The notes beneath the pieces were generated by a model. It searched no databases, was not told the origin of the DNA, and worked only from the letters and a program-made list of their open reading frames with translations. Shown one piece after another: positions 23,919 to 35,038 of a DNA stretch of 64,000 nt. Within the stretch, counting starts at the first letter, position 1, and each line of letters opens with the position of its first letter. Origin of the DNA: Hypholoma sublateritium FD-334 SS-4 (Eukaryota; Basidiomycota; Agaricomycetes; Agaricales; Strophariaceae); contig KN817518.1 of the NCBI GenBank assembly GCA_000827495.1, positions 460,405 through 524,404 of the forward strand, read 5' to 3'. A program made the position numbers and the translations under genes.

Positions 23919-26900
23919 TCAGGCATCGTCATCCATACCGTCGTTGCCGGTTACCCTTAATGCTATTATATCTCCCTGATCATCCTTGGATGTCTGCACC
24001 GAAAAAGCTCCATCGCCGCCAGTGTAAGACACACCGCCAGGGATGTGATACCTCCCGTCTTCTGAGCCAGACAGTATCAGCATCTCGAGGTACGCTTCCT
24101 GTATTACCGCATTGCTTTCTCCAGTGAGACGGACCATCGAGTTATGGCCTAATATACCGCCAGCAAGAATACCAGCGATGCCCCCATCTACCGAGATGTT
24201 GCCATTATCTTCCCAAATGCGGTCGACTTCCAGAGGATGGTCGCCAGAGCCCGAAGGTGTAAATTCAGAAGCAGGCACATTCAAGTCGATGGTCCCATCC
24301 CGTACCCATCTGACCAGATCAAAAACTCCCCGTCATCGCCATCATCTCGCTCTGCATAGCCGCTCTCCCAGATCCCAGCTTTGCAGTTCTCCACCGTGAC
24401 CGTCCCAGCCGCACCAGGCGGACGTAAGTTCAGCTCCCCGACAACAAAAGAGCAATCGCCGTCAATGCCGACCTCGAAGAGCCGTGGCGCAGCAGCGAGA
24501 ATTGAGGCAAATCGTTTGCGCTTTCGGTTGAGTGCTTCTTCCGCTGCAATCTGTTCTTTCGACGGGCCAGTAGGCAGCGGCAGCTCAACCAATCCAATCC
24601 AGTCAAACTGTGCTACTTTTCGCAGCGGTGGATAGCCATTGGAAAGAGAGGCGGATTCAAATTCTACAGGAAGCGGCGCTCCCGAGGCATCAAACTGAAA
24701 CGTACGACATAGCTCCCCTGAATCCTCATTTGCGTGTTCCATGGTCTTAAGAAGCCTTGCATCCGGATCGAGTCCCCAAACATAGGCGATGTATATAGGA
24801 TCTTCCGCCTTAACCTTGGCAAGTTTGGCTGCCGCTTTGGATCTTCTAACAGGCTGGTTTTCATCGTCGACACATTGGTAGTATACTGTACGACCAAGTA
24901 GAGAGCGAGCCTGGTCCAAAGTTAGAGGGAACGTAAATTTTGTCCCCAGGTGTTCGGGAGGGACACGGAGCCTCTTCAGCATAAGTCCTTTAGTGGTGAT
25001 GACCGAGAAATCAGCCGGGATGAACATCGTTTTAGCTATGAGGGGATGATATGTCGAATGTGCAGTCAGCTCAGCACCGTCTCCGATAAGTTGCAGAGAC
25101 ATAATCTCCTTCCAAGGGCCCTCCACTTTTGGCGTAGCAATCCAATGCGCAGGAGGTTGAGGGTTAGACGCTGGGTACTGGCGTTGGTAAGGGAAAGGCA
25201 TCCGGAGCGGGGGTTTCGTCTCTTTGAAATCATCTGGTGCGTCGTGGCGATTATAGAGAAGGAGCTCACTTCCCAATAGGACATCTCTTACGCTACCCTG
25301 CGTGAACCATCTTCTCCCGGAATGTAGCGTCTTGGTATGTCCGTTAGTCGAGGATGACCGGACAATCTGGAAGTCGAATTCGAGTATGGGAAAGTATGGA
25401 TGTTTGTGCTCTATATTTGCTTGGACCGCAAATCGGAGTAACAGAGAGTGCATCGGTTCATCTGGGTTTGCTTCGAGAGAGAACGTTTTCCAGGTCCTAA
25501 AATCCGCATGCTTTGTATAAGAGGGAGCATCTTTCGATGAAATATCTTGGAAAACAATTCGAATAGGTTGAGATCTCGAGACGGGGTCTGATGAATATTC
25601 AGATGGTCTCAGGCACCACTCGGTGCTGGTGTCATAGAATGTCCTTCCTGCTGTAAACAAGGAACGTGCAAGGTCGTTTTGATCTGAAATACCGTTTTTT
25701 TCGACGGCCATGGCAAGATCGAGTAAGACAAATTGAACTTGCCCGAGCTGAAATAATATTTGTGATGAGAATCTGAACAAGTCCACAAACGCTACGGAGC
25801 TCACAATCTGCTCATTGTTGGTCCCTGGCATGGCGTCTAAGAAAGTGATCAATTTCTGAACAGTCTAGGATTGCCTTTTAGACACACTGCGCCAAATTGA
25901 TGGAGTAGACAGAGGTCACGTACCAAGATATCCTGATTCTCACAGGCAAGCCGTATGTCATCAATAGCTTTCTTGACTTGTGTGATTGAGAAGTCTGGTA
26001 TAGACTTAAGGTCAACATCGTCTAAAGCCTTCTAGCACATGCCGCAGCAGCATCTCCATCAAGAGCATTTGATTTAAAGAGAATATCGCGAACGACTTTG
26101 AGGTGGTCTACGCAGGGAATGTAACTAGAGCGAAGGCACTGATTCAGCACGACCGCCAGTGCGGAGCCTTTTTCTGCCTAGACACAGAAATTACAAACAG
26201 CCATAGTAAAAAGGCAGAGCGATGGACATACCTGGGATGATACATCGATGAAGCCAAGTATCTTTCCGAAATTCTCATTGTACCACTGAAGGTATATACA
26301 CATCAGCACGGAAATGTTTTCATGTGGTCGACCGCGTACAATAAGATCATGAGAGGCCGGGTCCAATGTGTTTCTTTCTATGTCGGTTGTCCACTTTTGT
26401 ACTGCAAAAGAAATGTCGTGATGGCTTCGAGTCAAAGGATTAGCTGACTACCGCAGACCACAGTAAGTCATAGACAACCTACCTATCATTCTTTAAACAA
26501 TTATCCAATATCTTTTTGTAAATCCTCTGTTGCAGTGATTTGCAGCGGATTTGTAACGGGATCACATCCAGGCCGGGAATACCAGGATGCCCTATAGTAA
26601 ATTCAAGGGCATAAAGCATTTTCTTGACTAGATTTTCATTCTATGGGTAAAGCGAAAATTGCTCAGAGAAGTAATTATACGCAATATGTCCGAGACTCAC
26701 TCCTCCACCGCCAAGAAACCATTTCTCGGATATCTCTTCTGATTGTTCCCAAACGTTTAACCCTTCACTTCCTTCGGTGATATTCTAATGAAACAGATTC
26801 AAATATACATCCGAATGGCGTTGGAGGTGTCGAATACCTGCTGGGACAGCTCTACAAGAGGATATTTTGGAAGAAGAGCTTTACTGAAAGTGTGGTAACC

Positions 26901-27023
26901 GCGCTCAAGTTGCGCATGGTAAGGCTTGATTCCCCAGGATGGGTTTTCATTGGCCTGCTTTTCCCAAGCATCTTGTTTGACCCGTTCCTCGGCTTCTTCG
27001 CTGGTCCTTGATTTACGAGGCAT
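23919..27023 (-). CDS. Unrecognised multi-exon fungal protein with an apparent +1 frameshift near its 3' end
   Basis: Not a family I recognise. It begins MPRKSRTSEEAEERVKQDAW (27023) and continues through many small exons (about 27.0-25.85 kb: NPSWGIKPYHAQLERGYHTF, HPGIPGLDVIPLQIRCKSLQ, IVRGRPHENISVLMCIYLQW) into one long exon of over 1.5 kb (25852-24281). That exon reads FQLGQVQFVLLDLAMAVEKN, WFTQGSVRDVLLGSELLLYN, AHWIATPKVEGPWKEIMSLQ, DPIYIAYVWGLDPDARLLK and FEVGIDGDCSFVVGELNLRP. The reading frame then ends at 24281, but another frame from about 24320 to 23919 stays open with protein-like, Gly-rich beta-type sequence (DLVRWVRDGTIDLNVPASEF, GGIAGILAGGILGHNSMVRL, DGAFSVQTSKDDQGD). One extra T in the T5 run on the coding strand (24321-24325) would join the frames. 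No GT-AG intron fits there. No signal peptide or membrane segment is seen. Confidence 0.75.
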
Positions 27024-27583
27024 GTTAGCGGTTGAGAACTTGAATCAGAGAAGCTTCTCGCCCTTTTTATGGCGCGACCGGTGAAAAGTGTTCCCCGTAC
27101 TACGCGTCTCCTATAATTATACACCCCATGGCCCACCATCGTCAACAGAGCCGCCTGACGTGATTTGCGAGGTATCAGGACGCATATGGATTTTCGTTTG
27201 ATATGAAAGGGTTAGAGAGCCCACAAATAAACAACTAGTGCTGGGGTGTACAGTGCGGAGTCTAAATATATGTCGGAGTGGCAATGAGGCGGCAGAGGCG
27301 CAGTCCTTTGACCAGGCTCGGTGCCGACTCGACTGTGACGACAACCTTCGCCTCCAACTCCCACATTCCTCCCGGACACAACAGTCATCCCTTTGTCTGT
27401 ATCCTTTATCCCGAAACAATAGCTCGTTTTCCCTATAGAAGTCCCCATACACTACATCTCTTTCGATACCTATTTCCCCTCACCAAATCGTTCATAACCT
27501 CTTCATTTTTCAGCAAGTACGTTTATCGCGCTGAAACGTATTTAGCGCAATTATCTGACTATTAATTGCAGATAGCTTTCGAC
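27024..27583. promoter_or_regulatory. Divergent promoter region and 5' leader intron of the Btz gene
   Basis: 560 bp between two divergent start codons. On the + side a 55-nt GTACGT...TTGCAG intron is visible at 27517-27571, just before the ATG of the Btz gene, so the leader appears spliced. No other gene. Confidence 0.6.
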
Positions 27584-30043
27584 ATGCCAGCTGCTCTAAC
27601 CGCACCCTCCCCCACGCGACAGGTCACGAAGGCGGCCACGCTCAAGCCACGCGCGGAAACCGCCCCCTCCAAGAAGCGCCGGGTGATCAGGCGCAGAGGC
27701 AGGGCCAGGGGAGACCTCGACAGTGAAGATGAAATCGTGCGTGAAGCAGCGACGGATTCAGAGTCGGACAACGAAGATCTCTCATCGCTCGACTCCGCAA
27801 CCGACGACTCCGACACAGAGCCTGCATCCGAACATGTAGCCCCTCGCGATCGCACACACCTACCTACCCCTAGGAACAGCAAGAGCCCTGAGTCAGTGGT
27901 GAAAGAGGACACGTCCAAGGTTCCTGGACCTGTGGAGTCTTTTTTCGCGCCGTCGGGAGACTGGTCAGAGATGGTGACGGATGAGAAAGCTAATGGGCCT
28001 GCGGACCTTCCGGTCATTGATTTTGCCGATTTTAGTGGCCACGTCGTTGCCCAGAAGGCTCCAACGCGCAAGGCGAAGAAAGCTCAGAAGCCCAACCGTC
28101 CCTCCGAGTCGCGTGCCACCGCGGTTCCGCCAGTCCCCGAGGAGAAGGCCGACGCATCAACAAATGAGCATTCCGAGCATGGCTCTCCAGAACCCGGGAT
28201 GGCTCCTTCGCACCCGGTTCGAACATCTGGTCAATCCGCTCGCCAAGCCTATCAGCACAAGCTTGAAACCGACCCTTCGTTTGTTCCTACTATTGGCAAT
28301 TTCTGGGGTCACGATGATCGGCTAATCGACACGGAATTGCGCAGCCTGAGTGGCTGGTGGAGAGGTCGTGGTAGGGGACGAGGCCGAGGATTTGCCATGC
28401 GTGGGAGAGGCGGTGCATTCAACCAATCGCGTGCGGCTCCGGAAGGAGAGGGCCATGAGCAAGAGAAAGCAATGGAACTCCCCCCGATTGAACGCGCTTG
28501 GACGCACGATGGATTTGAGGAGCTAAAGCGCAAGGAAGAAACTCGTCGTGCCGAAAACCTCGCGGTCAGGAACGCTCAAGGTTCTCCCAAACGCGGCGGG
28601 TTTGTAGGCGGGAGGGGCGGATTCGTTACTCATCGCGGTCGTGGAGGGTTCATGCGCGGAGGTTTTTCTTCGTCAGGAGCCCCGGGAAACTCTTCGCCCT
28701 ACGGTCGTGTTCGCTACGCCATGAAACCAGAGCTTATGTGGACCAAACAACATGAAGCCTTCCTCTATTTCGAAACTTCCCTCAAACCCCGTCTAGGTCA
28801 AGCTCCAGGATTCCGAGTCAGAATACCGGGACATCAGACACAGGTCATTCGAGCAAATCCGGCGCCTCGGACAACACCTAAAGCGTCTACTTCCAAAGCT
28901 CAGAGCGAAGGTTCGGAGGCGGGAGACAAGCACTTCGTCGTCCGACTTCCTCAGCGTACTGGGAAAGAACGGGAAATTGTTGTGGAGGAACCCGCGGAGG
29001 AAACACCCATTGAAGAGGTCTTCACTGTCCGGCCAGAATTGGCTACCGCGAGGCCCGCTTTTCTGCCAGAGCCAGCCAAGGTCCAGCTTCCGCCTTCGTC
29101 GCACGCGCTCACTGGCCCCGAAGGCATAATTGCAGTTTCCATCGAGGCTACAATTCAGACCAAGCTCGAACAATTGACAATGGAACTGCAACCGTCCGAC
29201 CCCGACCGCCTTGCGAAGACGGAACAAGCAGTACTCCGCCAACCATCGCAGGTCACAAGTGCCCAAGTTCCAGAGGATTCATCTACCGAGCGGCCCGCGC
29301 TTCCGCCGCTTCAAACTGCATTCTCTCCTCCACCCCCTCCGCAACCATTGGTTCAGCCTTCTCCTGCATATGGGTCGCCTTACGGCTACCATCCGGCTCT
29401 TCCGCCCGGCCTTGCAATGGATCCCAATGGTATGCCGTACGAAGTGGCTACAGGGCGGCCCGTTTATCTCCAAACCCCTGCCATGTACAATCCCCGGCCA
29501 GCGATGCCTTCCCACTTCAGCCCTGGTGTACAGTTTGTGCCCGGCCACATGCACCATCCTTCAGCAGTGTCACCCGATTTCTTAGCGTCGTCGCACACGC
29601 CGCCCATCAACAGCTTCATCGACCCCGCCACCGGAACGCCCATTTTCTCCTTCCCTCGGCAGACATCCCGCATAGAGATTCGGGCCCCTACAGAGGAATC
29701 AGAACGGGCCGCGAAGTCCCATGCACGCACTTACTCTAACCTGCGGACCACTGCGCCTACGTTCCAACCTTCGCGCCCGGTTCCCGCCCCAACCAATGGG
29801 TATTACCCACAACCCACGCACCCGGAGGGTGTTCCCTCTCCGTACGAGGATGCAAATGGACATCCGTCAATGGAGGATGCCAGCCTGGCTGGCATGCCTG
29901 GTATGATGCCCTACTCAGCATACCAGCAGACTTACTATTATCCAGAGCCCTATGGCTACCCTCAGTATATGGACATGTCGCAAGGCGGACAATATGACAT
30001 GTACAACATGGAGCAGCCTCCTCAGGGCACTGTTTATTACTAA
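27584..30043 (+). CDS. CASC3: Btz/CASC3-domain protein (exon junction complex component)
   Basis: A Barentsz/MLN51-type RNA-binding protein; metazoan members bind eIF4A3 in the exon junction complex through the SELOR (Btz) domain. The domain is visible in two halves: YQHKLETDPSFVPTIGNFWG with HDDRLIDTELRSLSGWWRGR, then RAWTHDGFEELKRKEE after an RG-rich insert, with further RGG-type repeats (GGFVGGRGGFVTHRGRGGFM). The N-terminus has a basic KKRRVIRRRGRARG segment, a candidate nuclear localisation signal, followed by an acidic Ser/Asp region. The C-terminal third is Pro/Tyr/Gln-rich and low in complexity, ending in a Tyr-rich stretch. One uninterrupted coding exon of 820 residues, unusual in this intron-dense window. 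The ATG at 27584 follows a leader intron. Confidence 0.88.
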   Translation: MPAALTAPSPTRQVTKAATLKPRAETAPSKKRRVIRRRGRARGDLDSEDEIVREAATDSESDNEDLSSLDSATDDSDTEPASEHVAPRDRTHLPTPRNSKSPESVVKEDTSKVPGPVESFFAPSGDWSEMVTDEKANGPADLPVIDFADFSGHVVAQKAPTRKAKKAQKPNRPSESRATAVPPVPEEKADASTNEHSEHGSPEPGMAPSHPVRTSGQSARQAYQHKLETDPSFVPTIGNFWGHDDRLIDTELRSLSGWWRGRGRGRGRGFAMRGRGGAFNQSRAAPEGEGHEQEKAMELPPIERAWTHDGFEELKRKEETRRAENLAVRNAQGSPKRGGFVGGRGGFVTHRGRGGFMRGGFSSSGAPGNSSPYGRVRYAMKPELMWTKQHEAFLYFETSLKPRLGQAPGFRVRIPGHQTQVIRANPAPRTTPKASTSKAQSEGSEAGDKHFVVRLPQRTGKEREIVVEEPAEETPIEEVFTVRPELATARPAFLPEPAKVQLPPSSHALTGPEGIIAVSIEATIQTKLEQLTMELQPSDPDRLAKTEQAVLRQPSQVTSAQVPEDSSTERPALPPLQTAFSPPPPPQPLVQPSPAYGSPYGYHPALPPGLAMDPNGMPYEVATGRPVYLQTPAMYNPRPAMPSHFSPGVQFVPGHMHHPSAVSPDFLASSHTPPINSFIDPATGTPIFSFPRQTSRIEIRAPTEESERAAKSHARTYSNLRTTAPTFQPSRPVPAPTNGYYPQPTHPEGVPSPYEDANGHPSMEDASLAGMPGMMPYSAYQQTYYYPEPYGYPQYMDMSQGGQYDMYNMEQPPQGTVYY

Positions 30044-30729
30044 ACACTCCTTTTTCGCCTGCTATCATGCCTCTTGATGACCTTACTTACAATATATATA
30101 CTCGTTCCTCCATTGCTTATGTTTACGACTACTCGCTTTTCCGTGTTTTTCACCATGTCATTTTTGGCTGCTATGTGTTAATTCTGTTTTCCAAGCCATC
30201 GATCTCGCTCCTCATCCGCATTTTTCATTAATGCCCAGTCCTCACCCCCATCGCGACCCTACTCACCACCGTACACATACATAAACCATTACGCTCAGTA
30301 TTTTTGGTGTCCAACTGCTTGGTTTTCTTCTGTCCGTTATGCGTTTCGGTACGTATTTTACTTGAACGCCTCTAGTTGTTTTCCGTTCAGAATCTATATA
30401 TGCGCCCCTGCGATGTACGTCATGTCCATGCCAAGTTCAGATACTGTCTAATTCCCAGTGACCGGCGACGCGCGCTTCGGTGGCAGGATCTTTCGCAATA
30501 TGTTTCTTGATAGTGTATATGGGTGTATGACATGGCTGGCACCCGTCTGGCATTGCCCAGGCAGTCTCGAATATTTACTTAGATCCGACATCGCCATCGA
30601 TGACAACAGACCCCACATGTTCTCCTCATGTAGTACTAGTGCTGACTCGTAGGCTGATGCTGTTCAGGGTAAGCACTTACTTAAATTTGGTCGGATCCGG
30701 ATGCCAGCAAATCGTTTGTTGCAACCACT
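30044..30729. other. 3' flank of the Btz gene and upstream region of the next gene
   Basis: Pyrimidine-rich and AT-rich. A possible tiny spliced frame (ATG at 30339, intron ending near 30459, stop near 30652) can be built but resembles nothing known, so it is not called. Confidence 0.4.
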
Positions 30730-31896
30730 ATGGCCCACTTTCCAAGGTAAGTTCCCCTCCACGCAGCCTACACGCACTGCCAATCGATATCGTGAAATTA
30801 AATTAATATCTGTAGTTCTCGCCTTTCTCGGCAAGAGCTGTACTCCTATGGATTTAAAGAAGGCGAACCCTGGGCGCAAGATAGACGAGCCCTCGAATCA
30901 GCACTCCAAGCCATGGACAAACTTGAAAGGGATATCCAAGAAAACTATATCTACGGCAGGCCTACTGCGAGCAATCCATACGCTTCTGCCCCTGCCTCTC
31001 CACGCCACATGAGTAGGAGCTCGTCGGCGAGCTACCACGGGCGATATACAATGCCTGACATCCGCATAGCGCGCAGCGATACATCAGATAGATCATTCGA
31101 GACGTCGAGTGCGTCGCCCTACTCTGGCCGGGGGTACGAATACCGCGAACCTATGAATGTCTACGCCTCTCCGCAGTATGGGTGGCACCAAGCGCAGGCT
31201 CAAAGCAATTTTTCACGCTCGTCGAGCGGTGCAGGCATCCCACAAAACTTTCAGGATTATTCACAGCGATATTACGCCGCGCCTCCTTCCTCTCGCATTT
31301 CTCCGAGTACTTCGAGTTCGAGGAATTCCCGCATCGCGAGGGACTCTCAGCCGCAGTACTCCCCTCCGTCCTCGAGACACTACGGATCTAGGGCTTCATC
31401 AGCTGCGCCTTCTTCTCGGAGCCTCGTAGATGCTCCTGCGCAGCCATTCGGTCTATCACAGATGCAACTTGTCTCGTACAATAACCGCGTTCATCACGAA
31501 TCTGACTCTGATTATCAGCGTGGTTACTCCCAACAGGAGACACCACCGCAGTGGTTAATGGAAACGGCGCAGGAGGCCTCCGTTCCCGAGCGGGTGATGT
31601 CCGACACGTCCTCGCAGGGAGTATACTCAGAAAACTCTGCGTTATCGGGGAACTCAGAGGTAACACGCTCGAGCGGCTACGCGTCGTACGACGTGGCGTC
31701 ACACGAGGGCTCATTCGGCAACTATCGGGACAGCGAGGAAGACCACGACTACATGAGCGACGACGTCGCGAGCAACGAGGGCGAATACTATTCCTCGAGC
31801 GAAGAAGGGCCGGAATACGATGGGGACTCTGAGGACGACGTTTACTCGGATGAAGGATCAGAGTCATATGAGAGCTACGATGATGATGACGATTGA
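30730..31896 (+). CDS. Unrecognised Ser/Tyr-rich protein with acidic C-terminus
   Basis: Not recognised. A 17-nt first coding exon (30730-30746, MAHFPS) is spliced with a 69-nt intron to an exon starting at 30816, giving SRLSRQELYSYGFKEGEPWA then QDRRALESALQAMDKLERDI. The short amphipathic N-terminal region contains the only helix-like sequence. The rest is Ser/Tyr/Pro/Arg-rich and probably disordered (SRISPSTSSSRNSRIA, SPPSSRHYGSRASSAAPSS). The last 60 residues are acidic with Ser/Tyr (DGDSEDDVYSDEGSESYESY followed by an Asp run). About 345 residues. I prefer this start because the upstream exon keeps the conserved-looking LYSYGFKEGEPWAQDR in frame; an internal Met at 30913 would cut it off. 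Confidence 0.72.
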
Positions 31897-32346
31897 CTAG
31901 ATTGCTGAGTTATTCGTAATAGGTACCCTACTGGATATTGAACGTAATTTTTGAGAGAATGAGTAATTTCCTGGTCCCGCTTGGGTCGCGCGACGCGTAT
32001 GACTCGGGAATTACACAGAACACGTGCCGAGAAATGCTATGTGGCTGTGTTGCAGGCATTTGTCAGGTGTGCTGGTGGCTCCGGTTGACTCGTTCCTTGT
32101 TTCTGCCCCACCACCGTCTTGTCGACGTCGCTGGTGCCATTCCGATCTTTAAGCCCATTGCAGTGGTTAGAAGTTAGCGAATTGGTGACCTAAGACTGGT
32201 AGGTTCCAATACACGGCCTTACTAATGGAGAGTCCACTACACGGTCGTTTGACTTTCGCAGACACTCGTACGCCCTTTGACGACTACAGCTAGATTCGTC
32301 ATATTTGAAAACTACACCGAGCGCATCCCGCTACCCCTCCTCGATA
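31897..32346. promoter_or_regulatory. Upstream region of the TFIIB gene
   Basis: No gene seen. A CACGTG element lies near 32020. Promoter role inferred from position. Confidence 0.4.
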
Positions 32347-33458
32347 ATGGCGTACGCACAACCCTTCCCGCTTGCTGCCCCACAGCAGCCCAAAGCTCCT
32401 GCCCCGCCTACTTTTGGGCCCGACCTCGCCGTGCGACTCATCTGCCCCGAGTGTAGAGACCCGAATCCTAACATTGTCGAGGAGTTCGGTAGCGGAGACC
32501 TCGTGTGTGGTAACTGTGGCCTGGTTTTAGGAGACCGTATCGTCGATACGAGGAGCGAATGGCGGGTATGTCCCATTGTCCAGGCTGGCCTACAAATTTC
32601 CAGCCGGCTAATATTATCTCCAAGACATTCGCAAACGACGAAGGAGACGATCCTTCACGTGTCGGTGCCGCTTCTGACCCCCTCATGGAAGGCATGGAGC
32701 AGCTTGAGACCCTCATCAGCTTTCGTGATGGTGGCTCCGGAATCGCGCGGGAGCTTCAAAGGGCCTCCTCCCGGTCCCAAAATTCGCGGTCGGAACGCAA
32801 CATTCTCACTGCATTCCGCGACATATCCAGCTGGTGCGACCAGTTTTCGCTACCGAAAACAATCAGCGACATCGCGAAGCAGCTGTATAAGCGCTCGGAC
32901 GAAGAAAAACTTCTCCGCGGCAAACCCCTGGATGCGGTCATCGCCGCCTGTATATTCATCGCCTGCCGACAAGCACATGTCCCCCGGACGTTTCGCGAGA
33001 TTTGCAACCTCACGCATGTGTCGAAGAAGATTTTAGGGCAGTGCTATAAAGCGTTGGAGCAAGCCTTCAACTTGAGCCCTGGCGCCTCGGCCGTCCATGC
33101 ATCTTCCGGACCAACCACTGGCCCCGAAAACCTGCTTGTTCGGTACTGCAATCACTTGGATCTACCACCCAACGTGCAGGCTATTTGTGGGGACATTATC
33201 ATCGCAGCCCGAGAGCATGGCATCGCCGACGGCCGTAGTCCTGTGTCTATTGCCGGAGGGGCGATATACTTCACTTGCCACCTATTGGGCAAGGTGAAGT
33301 CGGTCAGGGATATCAGCGCCGTTGCTGGAGTAAGCGAGGGAACCATTAAGTTGGTTTATCGCCTCTACTATGCGGATAAGGAGAAGTTGGTCAAACAGGA
33401 ATGGATCGATGAGGGCAGGGCGAAGTTAGACCGTCTGCCATATGATTCAAACAAGTAG
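32347..33458 (+). CDS. SUA7: Transcription initiation factor IIB (TFIIB/SUA7)
   Basis: General RNA polymerase II factor that bridges TBP-bound promoter DNA and the polymerase. The zinc ribbon is visible in exon 1 ([17 protein letters not shown] followed by [10 protein letters not shown], a C2C2 site), followed by the B-reader segment [18 protein letters not shown] across a 59-nt intron (32566-32624). Two cyclin folds follow: [20 protein letters not shown] with [20 protein letters not shown], and [18 protein letters not shown] with [20 protein letters not shown]. About 350 residues, the usual length. Start at 32347; the Ala/Pro-rich leader before the ribbon is common in fungi. Convergent with RRS1 (246 bp between stops). 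Confidence 0.97.
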
Positions 33459-33704
33459 ACAACTTCTTTGCATTCATTCTATCACTGTCGTTCGTGTACT
33501 ATCACATCCGCAGGATTACTTCCACGTCGGACGCTCATCACTCATGTTTTCTTTTTTACTACACATTTGTACCGGTAGTCGTGGCCATTCAATACACTTC
33601 ATTTTGACAGCAATTTGCCTCTTGTATGGCGCACTAGGCCTTTACACAGCATGATAGAAAACGGGCGCGAATAGAAAAAAGTAGTATGTACAAGTCTTTA
33701 CAAC

Positions 33705-34895
33705 TCAACGACCGCCACGACCGCCGCCGCGTCCTCCGCGTCCTCCGCGTCCACGCCCGCCCCCTCGGCCTCTTCCGCCACCTGATAGTTCGCGTCCAAG
33801 AGCCAGGCCTCCTCGTCCTTTACTGGCATGGCTGATAGCCTTGCGAACATTCAGAGTATCGTCACGGTCGTTGTCGCGAGGTTCTCTCCTTATTTTTTTT
33901 GAGTCGCTGTCCATCTTAGCAAGCAAGTCGAGCGACGACTTCATCTCCTTGTCAACTCCGGTCTCGGTAGGGTCGTACTAATAGTAGAAGGTTTTACGGT
34001 CAACGCTTGCAGATATTATAAGTTTACGCACCTTCCGCTTCACACCGCGGATCCTTTTCTCTCCGTCCAGCTTCTTGTCGAACTTGCCCATACTCGCTGT
34101 GCTCTGGCGAGTTGTTGCAAGCGTCCGCTCGATCTCTTCTTTACGCTCTTGACGCGGAGTGGTAGACGCGCGGGCCACGTTTTGCTGGTGCTTCTTTTCA
34201 TTTTTGGAGACGCGCTCTTTACGCTCATCGCGAGCAGCTTTTCTGGGATCCCAGTCAACATCTGGGCATTTCCAAGTGTCAGTGAACTATTTTTGGGAGA
34301 CAATGCAGAGGCAAACGCACCGGCATTGAGAGGAACTTCGTGAATCCATTGATCCTGTGTTTCCTTATTCTTCCCGTGGCGGCCCCATCTATCGACCCAG
34401 TCCTGCTTCTCCTCGTCCCAGACCTTCTTGTCGCGGACCTTGTGCTGGATGCCCTTTGCTGCAGCAAAACGCTCCCACTTGGTTGGAGGCTTGGGTTTGG
34501 GCAGGGGTTTCGCTCTGGGAACCTGGTATACGGGCGGCGGGAGGATCGCGAGAGGGCCATCTGCGGAGGCTTTTGTGGGAAGGGAGAAGAGTGAGGCCAT
34601 GAGCGCCTGCACGCCGTCGCGCGCGAGGGATTGGAGATGTTCCTCGAGATTTTCACTAGGAGGGCTTGTTATTCGTTACCCTATGGATATAGGATCTTTA
34701 CACACTTGTAAGTTTCCTCTTCAATGGGATTTAGATCTGTAACAAGCAGCAGGCCTGGGTCGACGTCCAGAGGTGTGTCTTTTTCGACAGTGACCGCTTG
34801 GCTTGAAATATGCGGTGAATACCGTGGTTTTCCTGATTTCAAGAAAAGACTCACTATTTCGCAGCATGAGCTGCTAGGATATTGGAAACGTCCAT
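33705..34895 (-). CDS. RRS1: Ribosome biogenesis regulatory protein RRS1
   Basis: Nucleolar factor that, with Rpf2, brings the 5S RNP into pre-60S particles. Starts MDVSNILAAHAAK and continues after an intron with VEKDTPLDVDPGLLLVTDLN then PIEEETY, LARDGVQALMASLFSLP and the family core PPVYQVPRAKPLPKPKPPTK with WERFAAAKGIQHKVRDKKVW, WVDRWGRHGKNKETQDQW and HEVPLNA. Later exons are basic (KSIKKKRS-type Lys/Arg) and the C-terminus ends in an RGG-rich tail encoded by a GC-rich repeat (about 33710-33790). The start at 34895 gives the typical N-terminus. Divergent from TAF12 with 143 bp between start codons. Confidence 0.94.
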
Positions 34896-35038
34896 TATTT
34901 TAGTAGTAGTCGATGCTGCTCAGAAACTTCAAAAAAGATATTTCAGAAAGCAGTGTTTGGTTCAGATGCGCTTGGCAAACGCGCATCCTAATTGTCAGTC
35001 GAGAGGTCGGCGAACGCGTGCTACCCTCTTTGTGAACG
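34896..35038. promoter_or_regulatory. Bidirectional promoter RRS1 / TAF12
   Basis: 143 bp between the divergent start codons of a ribosome-assembly factor and a TFIID/SAGA subunit. No clear TATA box. Confidence 0.6.

Noticed and set aside
27562..28071. A 169-codon open frame antisense to the Btz gene
   Set aside because: Shadow of a low-complexity Ser/Asp/Glu coding region; the sense strand carries the Btz domain.
30339..30652. Small spliced gene upstream of the Ser/Tyr-rich gene
   Set aside because: Splice sites fit, but a 67-residue product resembles nothing known and may be leader sequence.
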